A DNA stretch of 64,000 nucleotides from Microbacterium invictum (GCF_034421375.1 NZ_CP139779.1:62001-126000); one strand, 5' to 3'; positions 9,131 to 17,016 are shown, numbered from the stretch's first letter. A program made the numbers and translations. The notes: generated from the sequence alone by a model not told the origin.

Positions 9131-9511
9131 ATGCTGACCGTCGGATCCGTCGTCATCCGCGTCGACGACCTCGAGAAGCAGATCGCGTTCTGGACCCGCG
9201 CCCTCGACTACGAGGTGCGCGAGCCGAGGGATGAGGATTTCGCGCTGCTCCGGCCGCGGCGCGGTTCGGGGCCGAACGTTTCGCTGGACGCGGTGCCGGC
9301 GCCGCGGACGCTGCCGCCGAAGATCCATCTGGACCTCTACGCCGAGGATCAGGATGCCGAGGTGGAGCGGCTCTCCGCGCTCGGCGCGCGCGTCGTGCCG
9401 TGGGACCGCATGCCCGATGACGCGGACTTCGTGATCATGGAAGATCCCGAGGGCGTACGGTTCTGCGTCATCGACGCCGGAGATCAGCGCTCCAGCACGA
9501 ACCCCGCGTGA
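9131..9511 (+). CDS. VOC-family (glyoxalase/bleomycin-resistance fold) protein
   Basis: A 126-residue protein with the beta-alpha-beta-beta-beta module pair of the vicinal oxygen chelate superfamily: VGSVVIRVDDLEKQIAFW at the start, KIHLDLYAEDQDAEVERLSA in the middle and FVIMEDPEGVRFCVID at the end. Members are dioxygenases, isomerases or drug-binding proteins; the sequence does not say which. TAGCGT ends six bases before the ATG with no Shine-Dalgarno sequence, so the mRNA is probably leaderless. Its 3' end overlaps the convergent next gene by 28 bp. Confidence 0.87.
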   Translation: MLTVGSVVIRVDDLEKQIAFWTRALDYEVREPRDEDFALLRPRRGSGPNVSLDAVPAPRTLPPKIHLDLYAEDQDAEVERLSALGARVVPWDRMPDDADFVIMEDPEGVRFCVIDAGDQRSSTNPA

Positions 9512-10098
9512 TGCAGCTGATCGCCGTGGAACTGTCCGAACGCCCAGAATCCTGAGTCGTCGAGGTAGGTGATCCTCGACCTGTCGATCCAGAACTGCCC
9601 GGTCCAGGCGTCTCGCCGGCCGCCGCGGGTCTCGCTGTACCTGCCGTCCGCCGTCAGATACTGAGTCATGTCGCGGCGCGTATCGGTCCACGCCGTGAGG
9701 CGCGGATCGGTGGAGCTCAGACCGACGCCCGCCGGGCGGAGTGCATGACCGTCTCGGACGATCACCGCACCGTCGACGACGACGGCGCGAAGTCGCTCGG
9801 GGCGGACGACGAGCATGTGTCGGATCTCGTCGGGCCCCACCCCGCCGTCGACGACGGCGAAGGTCGCAGGGTTCCCCGGGGCGAGATCGAACGCATCGGA
9901 GGCGGGTGGCTCGGGCGCGGCGAACACCGTCTCGACGAAAAGCGGTACGACCGAGGCGCCTCGCCCGTCGATGACCGCCGGATCAGCTGCCGGGGATGCC
10001 TCGGCGACGATCGTCGAGTCGCGGCTGACGAGGTCGCCGAGGGCGGTATCGGTGGCCGTCCCGTGAACGCTGGCACCGGAAACGATGAGGTCGGTCAT
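9484..10098 (-). CDS. Amidohydrolase-scaffold fragment fused to an Atu4866 domain
   Basis: A 204-residue protein of unusual make-up. Residues 1-60 look like the first beta-sandwich half of an amidohydrolase (DLIVSGASVHG, ALGDLVSRDSTIVAEA, VIDGRGASVVPLFVE). Residues ~72-122 look like the closing half (GNPATFAVVDGG, LRAVVVDGAVIVRDGHAL). The ~250-residue metal-binding barrel that should lie between them is absent, and no HxH motif remains. Residues ~140-204 (YLTADGRYSETRGGRRDAWT, then DDSGFWAFGQFHGDQLHHAG) match the small Atu4866 domain. It is therefore unlikely to be a hydrolase. Family calls rest on motif memory. Confidence 0.7.
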   Translation of the reverse strand: MTDLIVSGASVHGTATDTALGDLVSRDSTIVAEASPAADPAVIDGRGASVVPLFVETVFAAPEPPASDAFDLAPGNPATFAVVDGGVGPDEIRHMLVVRPERLRAVVVDGAVIVRDGHALRPAGVGLSSTDPRLTAWTDTRRDMTQYLTADGRYSETRGGRRDAWTGQFWIDRSRITYLDDSGFWAFGQFHGDQLHHAGFVLER

Positions 10099-10183
10099 CC
10101 CAGGGATGCTACGGCCCGCTCGTGGCGTTCGCGACGACCGACGTCGGCATCAGGCCGCTCGACGGGAATGATCCTCGCGGCTG

Positions 10184-10214
10184 TGCGTTAATACGCATCG
10201 ATCGGTGCATAAAT
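10184..10214 (+). promoter_or_regulatory. AT-rich promoter with nested palindromes
   Basis: TGCGT-TAAT-ACGCA (10184-10197) is a perfect inverted repeat. It overlaps a near-palindrome GCATCGATCGGTGC (10195-10208), and CATAAAT (10209-10215) follows as a likely -10. The block lies 30 nt upstream of the SnoaL gene and 86 nt beyond the divergent gene start. The layout suggests an operator over a promoter, probably for the SnoaL-SMEP pair. The regulator is not identified; the TetR gene at 11390 is one candidate. Confidence 0.4.
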
Positions 10215-10243
10215 AGCCCCGACGCCGCGACGAAGGAAAGGGC

Positions 10244-10639
10244 ATGATGTCCGAGTTCGACATCCGAGAGTTCTACGACCGTTACGTCGATGCGATCAAC
10301 GCACATGCGTGGGACACGATCGGTGACTTCATGGCTGACACCGTGCTCTACCACGGGCAGACGGTGACGCGTGGGGCGGGAGTCGGGAATTTCCGCACCA
10401 TCACCGACGCAATGCCCGACTACAGGGTCGAGGTGAGGGCCACCGTCTACTCCGGTGACACGGTCGGAACCTACTCCGTCACGCGTGGGACGCCGGTCAC
10501 TGACTGGCTCGGTCTCGCCCCGAACGGGAAGCTGATCGAGATCGAAGAAGTCACCGTCTACAAGATCGAGAACGGCAGATTCACCCAGATGTCGAACGTC
10601 TGGGACATCGACGCTCTGCGCGACCAGCTCACCCGCTGA
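10244..10639 (+). CDS. SnoaL-like / NTF2-fold protein
   Basis: A 131-residue protein of the ester-cyclase/SnoaL type: an N-terminal helix pair (IREFYDRYVDAINAHAWDTI), then GDFMADTVLYHGQTV and a final strand set ending IENGRFTQMSNVWDIDALRD. These proteins form cone-shaped dimers that bind small hydrophobic molecules; many are not enzymes. GAAGGAAAGGGC precedes a double ATG, so the protein may start at either Met. The SMEP gene follows after 51 nt in the same direction and may be co-transcribed. Confidence 0.82.
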   Translation: MMSEFDIREFYDRYVDAINAHAWDTIGDFMADTVLYHGQTVTRGAGVGNFRTITDAMPDYRVEVRATVYSGDTVGTYSVTRGTPVTDWLGLAPNGKLIEIEEVTVYKIENGRFTQMSNVWDIDALRDQLTR

Positions 10640-10690
10640 CCGAACCCCTCCACACCATGCCCCACGAGGGCGAAAAGAAAGAAGTGACCC

Positions 10691-11275
10691 ATGTCCAGCC
10701 CGTACGAAGGATTTCAGACCTTCGTCGACCAACTCCCTGAGTTCCTCCAACCGCTGCTCGTCGCTCTCCTCGGGATGATCCCGTACGTGGAAGGCGAGGG
10801 ATCCGCAGCAATCGGCATTCTCGGCGGTATTCATCCCGTCGTCGCCGCGCTCGCCGGTATCGCCGGCAACCTCCTGAGTGTCGTTCTCGTCGTCCTGCTC
10901 GGCTCCCGTGTCCGGGAGTCGGTGGTCGCCCGCCGAGCCGCGAAGACCGCCGTTGCTTCTACGGGTCCGCACACCACCAAGACGTCGACGATGGTGATGG
11001 AACGGCCGACGGCCACCGACGCCGACACCGAGCGCGATTCGCGGCGGGCGAAGGGCCGTCGCCGCCTGCAGCGGTGGCTGGTCCGATTCGGCGTCCCGGG
11101 CGCGAGCATCATTGCGCCGTTCGCACTGCCGACCCAGCTGACCGCAGCGTTCTTCGTCGCCTCCGGCGTCAAGAAGGGGTGGGTGATCCTCTGGCAGGGG
11201 GTCGCGATCGTGCTGTGGACGGCTCTCGTCGCAGCCGCAGCGCTGGGAGTGGTCAACCTCTTCGGGTGGCAGTGA
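10691..11275 (+). CDS. Small multidrug export protein (SMEP family)
   Basis: A 194-residue membrane protein. The first half has two hydrophobic helices around the family signature PYVEGEGSAAIGI, followed by a charged loop (about residues 75-125). A second hydrophobic pair contains PFALPTQLTAAFFVASG and ends GVVNLFGWQ. This layout fits the putative small multidrug export family; transport has been little tested in that family. A strong hairpin follows the stop codon. Confidence 0.8.
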   Translation: MSSPYEGFQTFVDQLPEFLQPLLVALLGMIPYVEGEGSAAIGILGGIHPVVAALAGIAGNLLSVVLVVLLGSRVRESVVARRAAKTAVASTGPHTTKTSTMVMERPTATDADTERDSRRAKGRRRLQRWLVRFGVPGASIIAPFALPTQLTAAFFVASGVKKGWVILWQGVAIVLWTALVAAAALGVVNLFGWQ

Positions 11276-11307
11276 TCACCCGCGTGGATCACGCCGGCAT
11301 CCAAGAC

Positions 11308-11349
11308 ACGACGCTCGCGCTCGGACTGAACCCCGAGCGCGAGCGTCGT
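11308..11349. terminator. Terminator hairpin after the SMEP gene
   Basis: Arms 11308-11324 and 11333-11349 are exact complements (17 bp, core CGACGCTCGCGCTCGG) around an 8-nt loop. It lies between the SMEP stop and the TetR start, both on the plus strand, so it should end the upstream transcript. Confidence 0.75.
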
Positions 11350-11389
11350 CGCGTCCTACCGCCCCGGGCGGGAGGCTTAGGTTGATGTC

Positions 11390-11989
11390 ATGGAGCAGAT
11401 GAAGCGCGGTCGTCCGCGGTCCTTCGACTCCGATGCCGCCCTCGAGAAGGCGCTCGCCGTGTTCTGGGAGCACGGATACGAAGGCGCAAGCCTCGCGCTC
11501 CTCACCGACGCCATGGGCATCTCGCGAAAGAGCATGTATGCCGCATTCGGGAACAAGGAAGACCTGTTTCTGAAGGTCTTGCAGCTCTACGAGAAGGGCC
11601 CGGGCTCCTACGCGCGGGAGTCGGTCGCCGCGTCCACTGCGAGGGAGGTGGCTCGCGCGTACCTCGACGGGGCCGTTCGGGCCGGTACGCAGCCCGGACG
11701 ACCGTCCGGATGCTTCGGGGTGCGCGCGGCTCTGGCCGTCGGCGTGACCGGCGAGACGGCGCAAGGCATCCTCACGACGTGGCGCGCTCGGACGCGATCC
11801 GACCTTCGCGACCGCTTTCGGCGCGCCATGGCAGAAGGGGATCTCCCGGCCGACGCCGATCCCGACCTGATCGCGCGATATCTCACGGCGGTCGCGGATG
11901 GGGTATCCGTCGAGGCGGCCGGAGGAGCCTCGGCGCACGAGCTGCAACGGGTCGTCGACGCGGCGCTCCTGCACTGGCCGCCGAGCTGA
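11390..11989 (+). CDS. TetR-family transcriptional regulator
   Basis: A 199-residue repressor. The N-terminal three-helix DNA-binding unit is at about residues 8-55 (FDSDAALEKALAVFWEHGYE, then LLTDAMGISRKSMYAAFGNK), followed by an all-helical ligand domain of normal length. The C-terminal part resembles the TetR subgroup with a PSGCFGVRA motif, which often controls small oxidoreductases. TAGGTT ends six bases before the first ATG, implying a leaderless transcript. A second ATG three codons on has GGAG at a fair distance and is the alternative. Confidence 0.9.
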   Translation: MEQMKRGRPRSFDSDAALEKALAVFWEHGYEGASLALLTDAMGISRKSMYAAFGNKEDLFLKVLQLYEKGPGSYARESVAASTAREVARAYLDGAVRAGTQPGRPSGCFGVRAALAVGVTGETAQGILTTWRARTRSDLRDRFRRAMAEGDLPADADPDLIARYLTAVADGVSVEAAGGASAHELQRVVDAALLHWPPS

Positions 11990-12088
11990 CCTGTCAACGC
12001 CGCCGGGGGTCACCACGCGAGCGGCTAGCGTTAGGGCGGGTGGTCTGAGTGGTCGGAACCGATGCTCGGGCCGAGAGGAGAAGCACGT

Positions 12089-13000
12089 ATGTCGGTAGGC
12101 CTGCTCGCCGTCGTCGATGACATCCTCACGGCTGCGCTGAAGGCGAGCGCGAAGACCGCCGGCGTCGTCATCGACGATGCCGCGGTGACACCTCAGTACG
12201 TCCAGGGCATCACCCCTGCGCGTGAACTCCCCGTCGTGTGGAAGATCGCGCTGGGAAGCCTTGTCAACAAGTTCGTCATCATCATCCCGATCGCACTGCT
12301 GCTGACCGCGTTCGCTCCCTGGGTGCTGCCGTACCTCCTCATCATCGGTGGCGGCTTCCTCTGCTACGAGGGCGCCGAGAAAGTGCTCGAGTGGTTCGGC
12401 GCGCACCATGAGACCGAAGACGACGAGCCTCGGGACGAGAAGAAACTCGTGTTCGGCGCCATCCGAACCGATCTCATCCTGAGCACCGAGATCATGCTCA
12501 TCGCCCTCACGAACCTCGATCCCGATTTCGGACTGGGCATGACACTGGCCGCACTCGCTGTCATCGGACTCGGCATGACCGCTCTCGTCTATGGCGCCGT
12601 CGCCCTGCTGGTCAAGATCGACGACATCGGGCTCCGACTGATGAAGAGTCCGTCGCGCCGGGTCCGTCGCACCGGCGCGCGAGTCGTCGCCTCGATGCCC
12701 GCGGTGTTCCGCGTGATCAGCGTGGTGGGGACGGTCGCGATGCTCTGGGTCGGCGGTCACCTCGTCATCACCAACCTGGCGGAGACGTTCTGGCACGAAC
12801 CGTACGATCTCCTTCACGCGATCACTCATCTGGTGGAGGCGGCGGGCCCGGTCGTGGTCTGGATCATCGACACGGCAGTCTCCGCCGTTTTCGGCCTCAT
12901 CGCCGGTCTCCTGATCGTCGGCGTGGTGATGGGTGTGCGCCGCCTTCTTCCCTCCTCTCGGCGAGCGCACGCACCTCGGACACCTTCGGCGTCGGAGTAA
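12089..13000 (+). CDS. DUF808 (YedI-like) membrane protein
   Basis: A 303-residue protein with six or more transmembrane helices, matching DUF808: an N-terminal soluble part (LLAVVDDILTAALKASAKTA, DDAAVTPQYVQG), then NKFVIIIPIALLL, a conserved GGGFLCYEGAEKV, and KKLVFGAIRTDLILSTEI. The function of the family is unknown. I chose the ATG at 12089 because GAGAGGAG lies eight bases upstream; the frame extends nine codons further up without a ribosome site. No operon partner. Confidence 0.88.
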   Translation: MSVGLLAVVDDILTAALKASAKTAGVVIDDAAVTPQYVQGITPARELPVVWKIALGSLVNKFVIIIPIALLLTAFAPWVLPYLLIIGGGFLCYEGAEKVLEWFGAHHETEDDEPRDEKKLVFGAIRTDLILSTEIMLIALTNLDPDFGLGMTLAALAVIGLGMTALVYGAVALLVKIDDIGLRLMKSPSRRVRRTGARVVASMPAVFRVISVVGTVAMLWVGGHLVITNLAETFWHEPYDLLHAITHLVEAAGPVVVWIIDTAVSAVFGLIAGLLIVGVVMGVRRLLPSSRRAHAPRTPSASE

Positions 13001-13160
13001 CCCCGCGAGACAGCTGCCGACGCGCTTCGAACACTGCCACCCAAGATCCCACGGGACCTCTGCGCCGAGGGGTCAGCATGCCGAGTTCGCACGGCTGACC
13101 GAACGGGAACTCTCAGAGGGAGCGCTTCCGCGTGATCGCTGCGGCCCTCCCGCGCCAGAC

Positions 13161-14000
13161 CTAGAGCATGGGAAGCCGCCGCGGCCGCGGCCCGACGGGG
13201 AACGCCGCGTCGATCCGGGCGAGCTCGGCTTCGGTCAGCCGGAGGTCGCCCGCGCCCGCATTGTCGTCGGCGTGCTCGGCCCGCGACGCCTTCGGGATCG
13301 CGAAGACCGGCGGCCGCCGCACCAGGAATCGCAGCGCCACCTGCCTTGCGGTCGCGCCGTGTGCCGCGGCGATCTCCTCGAGAACATCGCCGCCTGGTGT
13401 GCCGGGGCCGGGGAAATCGCCGTGTCCGAAGGGACTGTAGGCGACGACGGCGATGTCGTGGTCTTCGCACCACGGGAGCACGGCGTGCTCGATGGCGCGC
13501 TCACCGAGGTGGTACAGAACCTGGTTGCACGCGATCCGGCCCTCGCCCCCGGATCTCCATGCCGCCTCCAGATCTGGCACGTCGAAGTTGCTCACGCCCC
13601 ACGCCAGGATCTTGCCCTGCTCGCGGAGCTGCTCGAAGCCGGCGAAGGTCTCCTCGAGCGGATGCTGCCCCGGCCAATGCAGGAGATAGCAGTCCAGCCT
13701 GTCCGTGCGCAGGCGCGAGAGCGAGCGCTCGCAGGCTGCCACGGTCCCGGCGCGCGAGGCGTTGCTCGGCAGGACCTTGCTGACGAGGAAGACCTCCTCC
13801 CGACGCCCCGCGATGGCCTCGCCCACGACGAGCTCGGCGTCGCCGTACATCTCAGCGGTGTCGATGTGGGTCATTCCGAGGTCGATACCGCGGCGCAGTG
13901 CGGCGACCGCCGTGGGTCGATGCGCGTCGTCGATGTACCAGGTTCCCTGTCCGATCACGGGAATCTCGCGCGGCACCGGACCGAATGGACGTTTCTCCAT
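13161..14000 (-). CDS. Aldo/keto reductase
   Basis: A 279-residue NADPH-dependent reductase with a TIM-barrel fold. The catalytic tetrad is visible as Asp48 and Tyr52 (HIDTAEMYG), Lys75 (VSKVLP) and His108 (LLHW). Cofactor-binding segments FAIPKASRAEH and the NFDVPDLE region are in place. The usual role is reduction of small aldehydes or ketones in the cytosol. A monooxygenase-type gene lies 54 nt upstream on the same strand, so the two may be co-transcribed as a quinone or carbonyl detoxification pair. Confidence 0.92.
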   Translation of the reverse strand: MEKRPFGPVPREIPVIGQGTWYIDDAHRPTAVAALRRGIDLGMTHIDTAEMYGDAELVVGEAIAGRREEVFLVSKVLPSNASRAGTVAACERSLSRLRTDRLDCYLLHWPGQHPLEETFAGFEQLREQGKILAWGVSNFDVPDLEAAWRSGGEGRIACNQVLYHLGERAIEHAVLPWCEDHDIAVVAYSPFGHGDFPGPGTPGGDVLEEIAAAHGATARQVALRFLVRRPPVFAIPKASRAEHADDNAGAGDLRLTEAELARIDAAFPVGPRPRRLPML

Positions 14001-14054
14001 GACTCTTCCCCGATCCCTCCGACGGTCGTCGTTCCCGCGCGAGCGCCGCCCGCG

Positions 14055-14366
14055 TCACGCGGGCCGCTTCTCCGCGATAACGTCGAGCTGCTCGATCGTC
14101 GGCTCCTCGAAGAGGACCCCTACGTACTGACCGAGCGCCTGCGCGACTCGACCCGACAGGTGCGCTTGACGGCCCGCCTCATCGGGGAAGGCGTCGAAGA
14201 TCCCGAACGAGGACGGCCCGAACTGAATGGCGAACCACCGGACGGTCTGTGGCTCATCCTCGACGATCGACAGTCCCTGGTTCAGGAAATCGCGAACGTC
14301 GTCCTCCTTGCCGGGCAGTGCATCGAGCTGGACCAGAAGCGCTTTCGTGACCTGCGTGGACATCAT
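14055..14366 (-). CDS. Antibiotic-biosynthesis-monooxygenase (ABM) domain protein
   Basis: A 103-residue single ABM domain: KALLVQLDALPGKEDDVRDF is the first strand and helix, followed by QTVRWFAIQFGPSSFGIFDA and a C-terminal GVLFEEPTIEQLDVIAEK. Such dimeric proteins include quinol monooxygenases and heme-degrading enzymes; the substrate is unknown. AGGGAG lies just before a double ATG, which fixes the start. The open frame further upstream is not protein-like. It precedes the aldo/keto reductase on the same strand. Confidence 0.8.
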   Translation of the reverse strand: MMSTQVTKALLVQLDALPGKEDDVRDFLNQGLSIVEDEPQTVRWFAIQFGPSSFGIFDAFPDEAGRQAHLSGRVAQALGQYVGVLFEEPTIEQLDVIAEKRPA

Positions 14367-14701
14367 GGATCTCCCTTGCTCGGTTGATTCTGTTCGACGT
14401 CGGAACGCGGATGCCGCGGATGCAACTGCCTCGTCGAGGCTGATCCTCCTCGCCCCTCCCGGGCGCCGTCCTAGTATCTTGACCGATGAACCGAAGTCCG
14501 ATATCAGGCCCGGGCCTCCATGGCACGGTCGCGGGGGCGAAGACCGCGACGAGCCGCGGGACGACATCGTCGGCGTGGTCACACGCCTTCTTCCCTCGTC
14601 CCGAAACGACATCGCACCGCACGACGCGCGTTCGTCGGTGACGCCGCGGTCGGAGTCGGTCCGCAGTGATGGCGGAGCCGACCCCGACGGAGGGTGGGAC
14701 G
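14367..14701. other. 335-bp gap without a supported gene
   Basis: Nothing here is convincingly coding. One promoter-like block, TAGTAT followed by CTTGACCG and an ATG (14472-14488), starts a 50-codon frame on the plus strand. Its product is Arg/Thr/Ser-rich and resembles no protein, so I do not call it. The gap separates the ABM gene from the alpha/beta hydrolase gene on the same strand and may hold the promoter of the former. Confidence 0.5.
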
Positions 14702-15424
14702 TCAACGAGCTCCCGCCTCCGCACGCGCCTTGGGGGCGGTGCGGGCCGCGGTGGCGATGACGTCGGCGACGGTATCGGCCTGAGTGATGAACAGGGCGTG
14801 GCTGCCGGGGACGTTGGTGATCTCAGCCCCGATGCGGGTGGCCATGTGCTGCAGCATGGCCTGGTCGAACGCCTTGTCCTCGGTGGCGATGACGGCCCAG
14901 CTCGGCTTGTCGCGCCACGCGGCAACCGTGACCGCCTCACCGAAGACCGCCATGTTCACCGGCACCTGGCTGTCGGCCAGGAACGCGGCATCCGCCTCGT
15001 CGAGGTCGGCGGCGAACCCACCGCGGAACGCGTCGCGATTGAGGTAGCCGAAGCCGTCCGGGGTGACGTCGATGACGAACTCCGGTGTCGGAGCGAAGCC
15101 CTCGTACTGCTGCCCGCTGGTCTCACCGACATCGGGAATGAGTGCCGACACGTAGACCAGCCCTGCGACGTTGGGGTGCACGCCGGCTTCGGTGATCACG
15201 GTGCCGCCCCAGGAGTGGCCGACGAGGATCGTGGGTCCGTCCTGCAGGTCCAGGACGCGCGTGGTGGCGGCGACGTCGTCGGCGAACGAGGTCAGCGGGT
15301 TCTGCACGATCGACACCCGATACCCACGGGCGGTGAGCAGGTCGTAGACCCGGCGCCAGCCGGATCCGTCCGCGAAGGCCCCGTGCACGAGGACGACGTT
15401 CTTGATCTCTTCGTTGGTTGTCAT
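14702..15424 (-). CDS. Alpha/beta hydrolase
   Basis: A 240-residue single-domain hydrolase. HGAFADGSGW at residues 14-23 is the oxyanion loop, Ser71 in GHSWGG is the nucleophile, and His209 in GSHALF is the expected catalytic base. The group includes esterases of the salicylate-esterase type and many uncharacterised enzymes. AGGAAG upstream of the ATG supports this start; the frame continues far upstream but runs antisense to the ArsR gene. A perfect AT-rich palindrome 68-80 nt upstream is a likely operator. Confidence 0.88.
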   Translation of the reverse strand: MTTNEEIKNVVLVHGAFADGSGWRRVYDLLTARGYRVSIVQNPLTSFADDVAATTRVLDLQDGPTILVGHSWGGTVITEAGVHPNVAGLVYVSALIPDVGETSGQQYEGFAPTPEFVIDVTPDGFGYLNRDAFRGGFAADLDEADAAFLADSQVPVNMAVFGEAVTVAAWRDKPSWAVIATEDKAFDQAMLQHMATRIGAEITNVPGSHALFITQADTVADVIATAARTAPKARAEAGAR

Positions 15425-15492
15425 GACTCTCTTCCTTTCCGATGCGACTCGTGTGAGCCGGTGGGTGATGAGGGGTACAACATCGACGATCC

Positions 15493-15504
15493 GCAATATA
15501 TTGC
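15493..15504 (-). promoter_or_regulatory. Perfect 12-bp palindrome, probable operator
   Basis: GCAATATATTGC is perfectly self-complementary and lies in an AT-rich island within otherwise GC-rich DNA, upstream of the alpha/beta hydrolase gene (minus strand). The neighbouring CATATAGG could supply a -10. A dimeric helix-turn-helix regulator is likely, but which one is not evident. Confidence 0.5.
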
Positions 15505-15622
15505 ATATAGGTTCATGACGGGCCGACGGCGTATGTCGAAGTGATCGCGTCGGCGGTTGACCCCTCGCATGACGTGACGATCGGTCTCGCATGATCGAGC
15601 ACCGGTATCTGCAAAGTGGGGG

Positions 15623-15669
15623 TTGACCACATCGACGCGGAGGTCTAACGTACAACCAAATGGTTGTAC
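15623..15669 (+). promoter_or_regulatory. ArsR promoter with an operator over the start codon
   Basis: TTGACC (15623-15628) and TAACGT (15646-15651) are spaced by 17 bp, a near-ideal housekeeping promoter. The predicted start of transcription is 15658-15660, at the ATG of the ArsR gene, so the message is leaderless or nearly so. GTACAACCA-AA-TGGTTGTAC (15650-15669) is a perfect 9-bp inverted repeat covering the end of the -10, the start of transcription and the first codons. That is a typical position for an autorepressing ArsR site. Confidence 0.75.
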
Positions 15670-16034
15670 AAACGGAGCTCAGTGATGATGACATCGACCG
15701 CGTGTTCCATGCGCTCGCCGCGGCGACGCGTCGCGACATCCTGCGCCGCGCGATCGAGGCCGAGCACTCGGTGTCGGATCTGGCCCGTGAGTACGACATG
15801 TCGTTCGCCGCGGTGCAGAAGCACGTCGCGGTGCTCGAAGCGGCCGGCCTCATCGTCAAGCGCGCCGAGGGCCGGGAGCGGCTGGTCCGAGCGGACCCGG
15901 CCATGATCGCCCGTGCCCGCGCGCTGTTGGCCGCCTATGAGGCGCTGTGGCGTGCGCGCATCTCGCGCCTCGACCTGCTCCTCGCCGAAGATCCGCCGAC
16001 ACCGGCATCCGCCGCATCCAACGAAGGAGAATGA
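15660..16034 (+). CDS. ArsR-family transcriptional regulator
   Basis: A 124-residue winged-helix repressor: DRVFHALAAATRRDILRRAI, SVSDLAREYDMSFAAVQKHV and RAEGRERLVRADPAMIARAR. No Cys or His metal site is visible, so it belongs to the non-metal ArsR group that is usually encoded next to AHSA1/SRPBCC genes. The next gene starts one base after the stop, as expected for this pair. The start is fixed by the promoter geometry rather than a Shine-Dalgarno sequence. Confidence 0.92.
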   Translation: MVVQTELSDDDIDRVFHALAAATRRDILRRAIEAEHSVSDLAREYDMSFAAVQKHVAVLEAAGLIVKRAEGRERLVRADPAMIARARALLAAYEALWRARISRLDLLLAEDPPTPASAASNEGE

Positions 16035-16035
16035 C

Positions 16036-17016
16036 ATGCCCGTCACCGACGTGACCACCGACGCCGAAGCGCTCACCATGACGCTCGAGGCCGAGTTCGA
16101 CGCCCCCGTCGAGCGGCTCTGGCGCGCGTTCACCGACCCGCAGCAGCTCGAGCGCTTCTGGGGTCCTCCGGGGTGGCCGGCGCGTTTCCCGAAGTTCGAC
16201 TTCACCGTCGGCGGGCACGCGCGCTACGTCATGACCAGCCCGCAGGGCGAGCAGTCGTGGGGGTCGTGGGAGTTCCTCTCCATCGACGCCCCGCGGGGCT
16301 TCACCGTGCTCGACGCCTTCGCCAACGAAGAGGGCGCGCCGCTGGAAGGGATGCCGGTCATGCGCGTCGTCTTCGCCTTCGAGTCGACCGGCACCGGATC
16401 GCGCCTGGTCAACACGACCTACTTCGCGTCGTCCGAGGCCCTCGAGCAGGTCGTGGCGTTCGGCGCGGTCGAGGGTTCGACACTCGCGATCAACCAGCTC
16501 GACCTCGTGCTGCACGACCTCCGCGACTTCGCCGCGGGGCGCGGCACCGAGCTGGAGCTCCTCGACGATCAGCACGTGCGCATCACCCGTGTCATCCGCG
16601 GCCCGCGCGCTCTGGTCTGGAGGGCCCACCACGACTCCGACCTGCTGAAGAAGTGGATGCTCGGACCCGACGGCTGGACGATGCCCGTCGCCGAGCAGGC
16701 CACCGCCGTCGGCGACACCTACCGGAACGTCTGGGCTCCCGAGCCGGGCACCGAGGGGGAGGAGTTCGGCTTCGAAGGCGAGCTGCTCCTCAGCGACCCG
16801 CCCCGTCGCGAGGTCTCGACCGAGCGGATGATCGGGATGGACAGCCCCGGCACCCTCAACGACCTCTCGTTCTACGAAGAAGACGGGATGACGCTCCTGA
16901 CGCTCGTCATCGAGTACCCCGACAAGGAGACGCGCGACATGATCCTCGCCACCGGCATGGTCGACGGCATGGAGACCAGCTACGAGCGGCTGGAGGGCGT
17001 GCTCGCGACCGTCTGA
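16036..17016 (+). CDS. Tandem SRPBCC (AHSA1-type) protein
   Basis: A 326-residue protein made of two AHSA1/SRPBCC domains. The first spans residues ~10-160 (LEAEFDAPVERLWRAFTDPQ, FWGPPGWPARF) and the second ~175-320 (ITRVIRGPRALVWRAHHDSD, KKWMLGPDGW). Usual AHSA1 proteins have one domain of ~150 residues, so this is an internal duplication or fusion. AAGGAG lies at a good distance from the ATG. Coupled to the ArsR repressor, it probably belongs to an ArsR-controlled stress or detoxification unit. Ligand unknown. Confidence 0.88.
   Translation: MPVTDVTTDAEALTMTLEAEFDAPVERLWRAFTDPQQLERFWGPPGWPARFPKFDFTVGGHARYVMTSPQGEQSWGSWEFLSIDAPRGFTVLDAFANEEGAPLEGMPVMRVVFAFESTGTGSRLVNTTYFASSEALEQVVAFGAVEGSTLAINQLDLVLHDLRDFAAGRGTELELLDDQHVRITRVIRGPRALVWRAHHDSDLLKKWMLGPDGWTMPVAEQATAVGDTYRNVWAPEPGTEGEEFGFEGELLLSDPPRREVSTERMIGMDSPGTLNDLSFYEEDGMTLLTLVIEYPDKETRDMILATGMVDGMETSYERLEGVLATV

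Noticed and set aside
10109..10972. 287-codon minus-strand frame over the SnoaL gene
   Set aside because: Antisense to SnoaL and part of the SMEP gene; low-complexity Asp/Arg/Gly product.
11276..12970. 564-codon frame on the minus strand
   Set aside because: It runs antisense to the TetR and DUF808 genes, both of which have clear families.
14486..14638. 50-codon frame after a TAGTAT promoter-like block
   Set aside because: The product is Arg/Thr/Ser-rich with no hydrophobic core or relatives, and a promoter-like hexamer alone is weak evidence.
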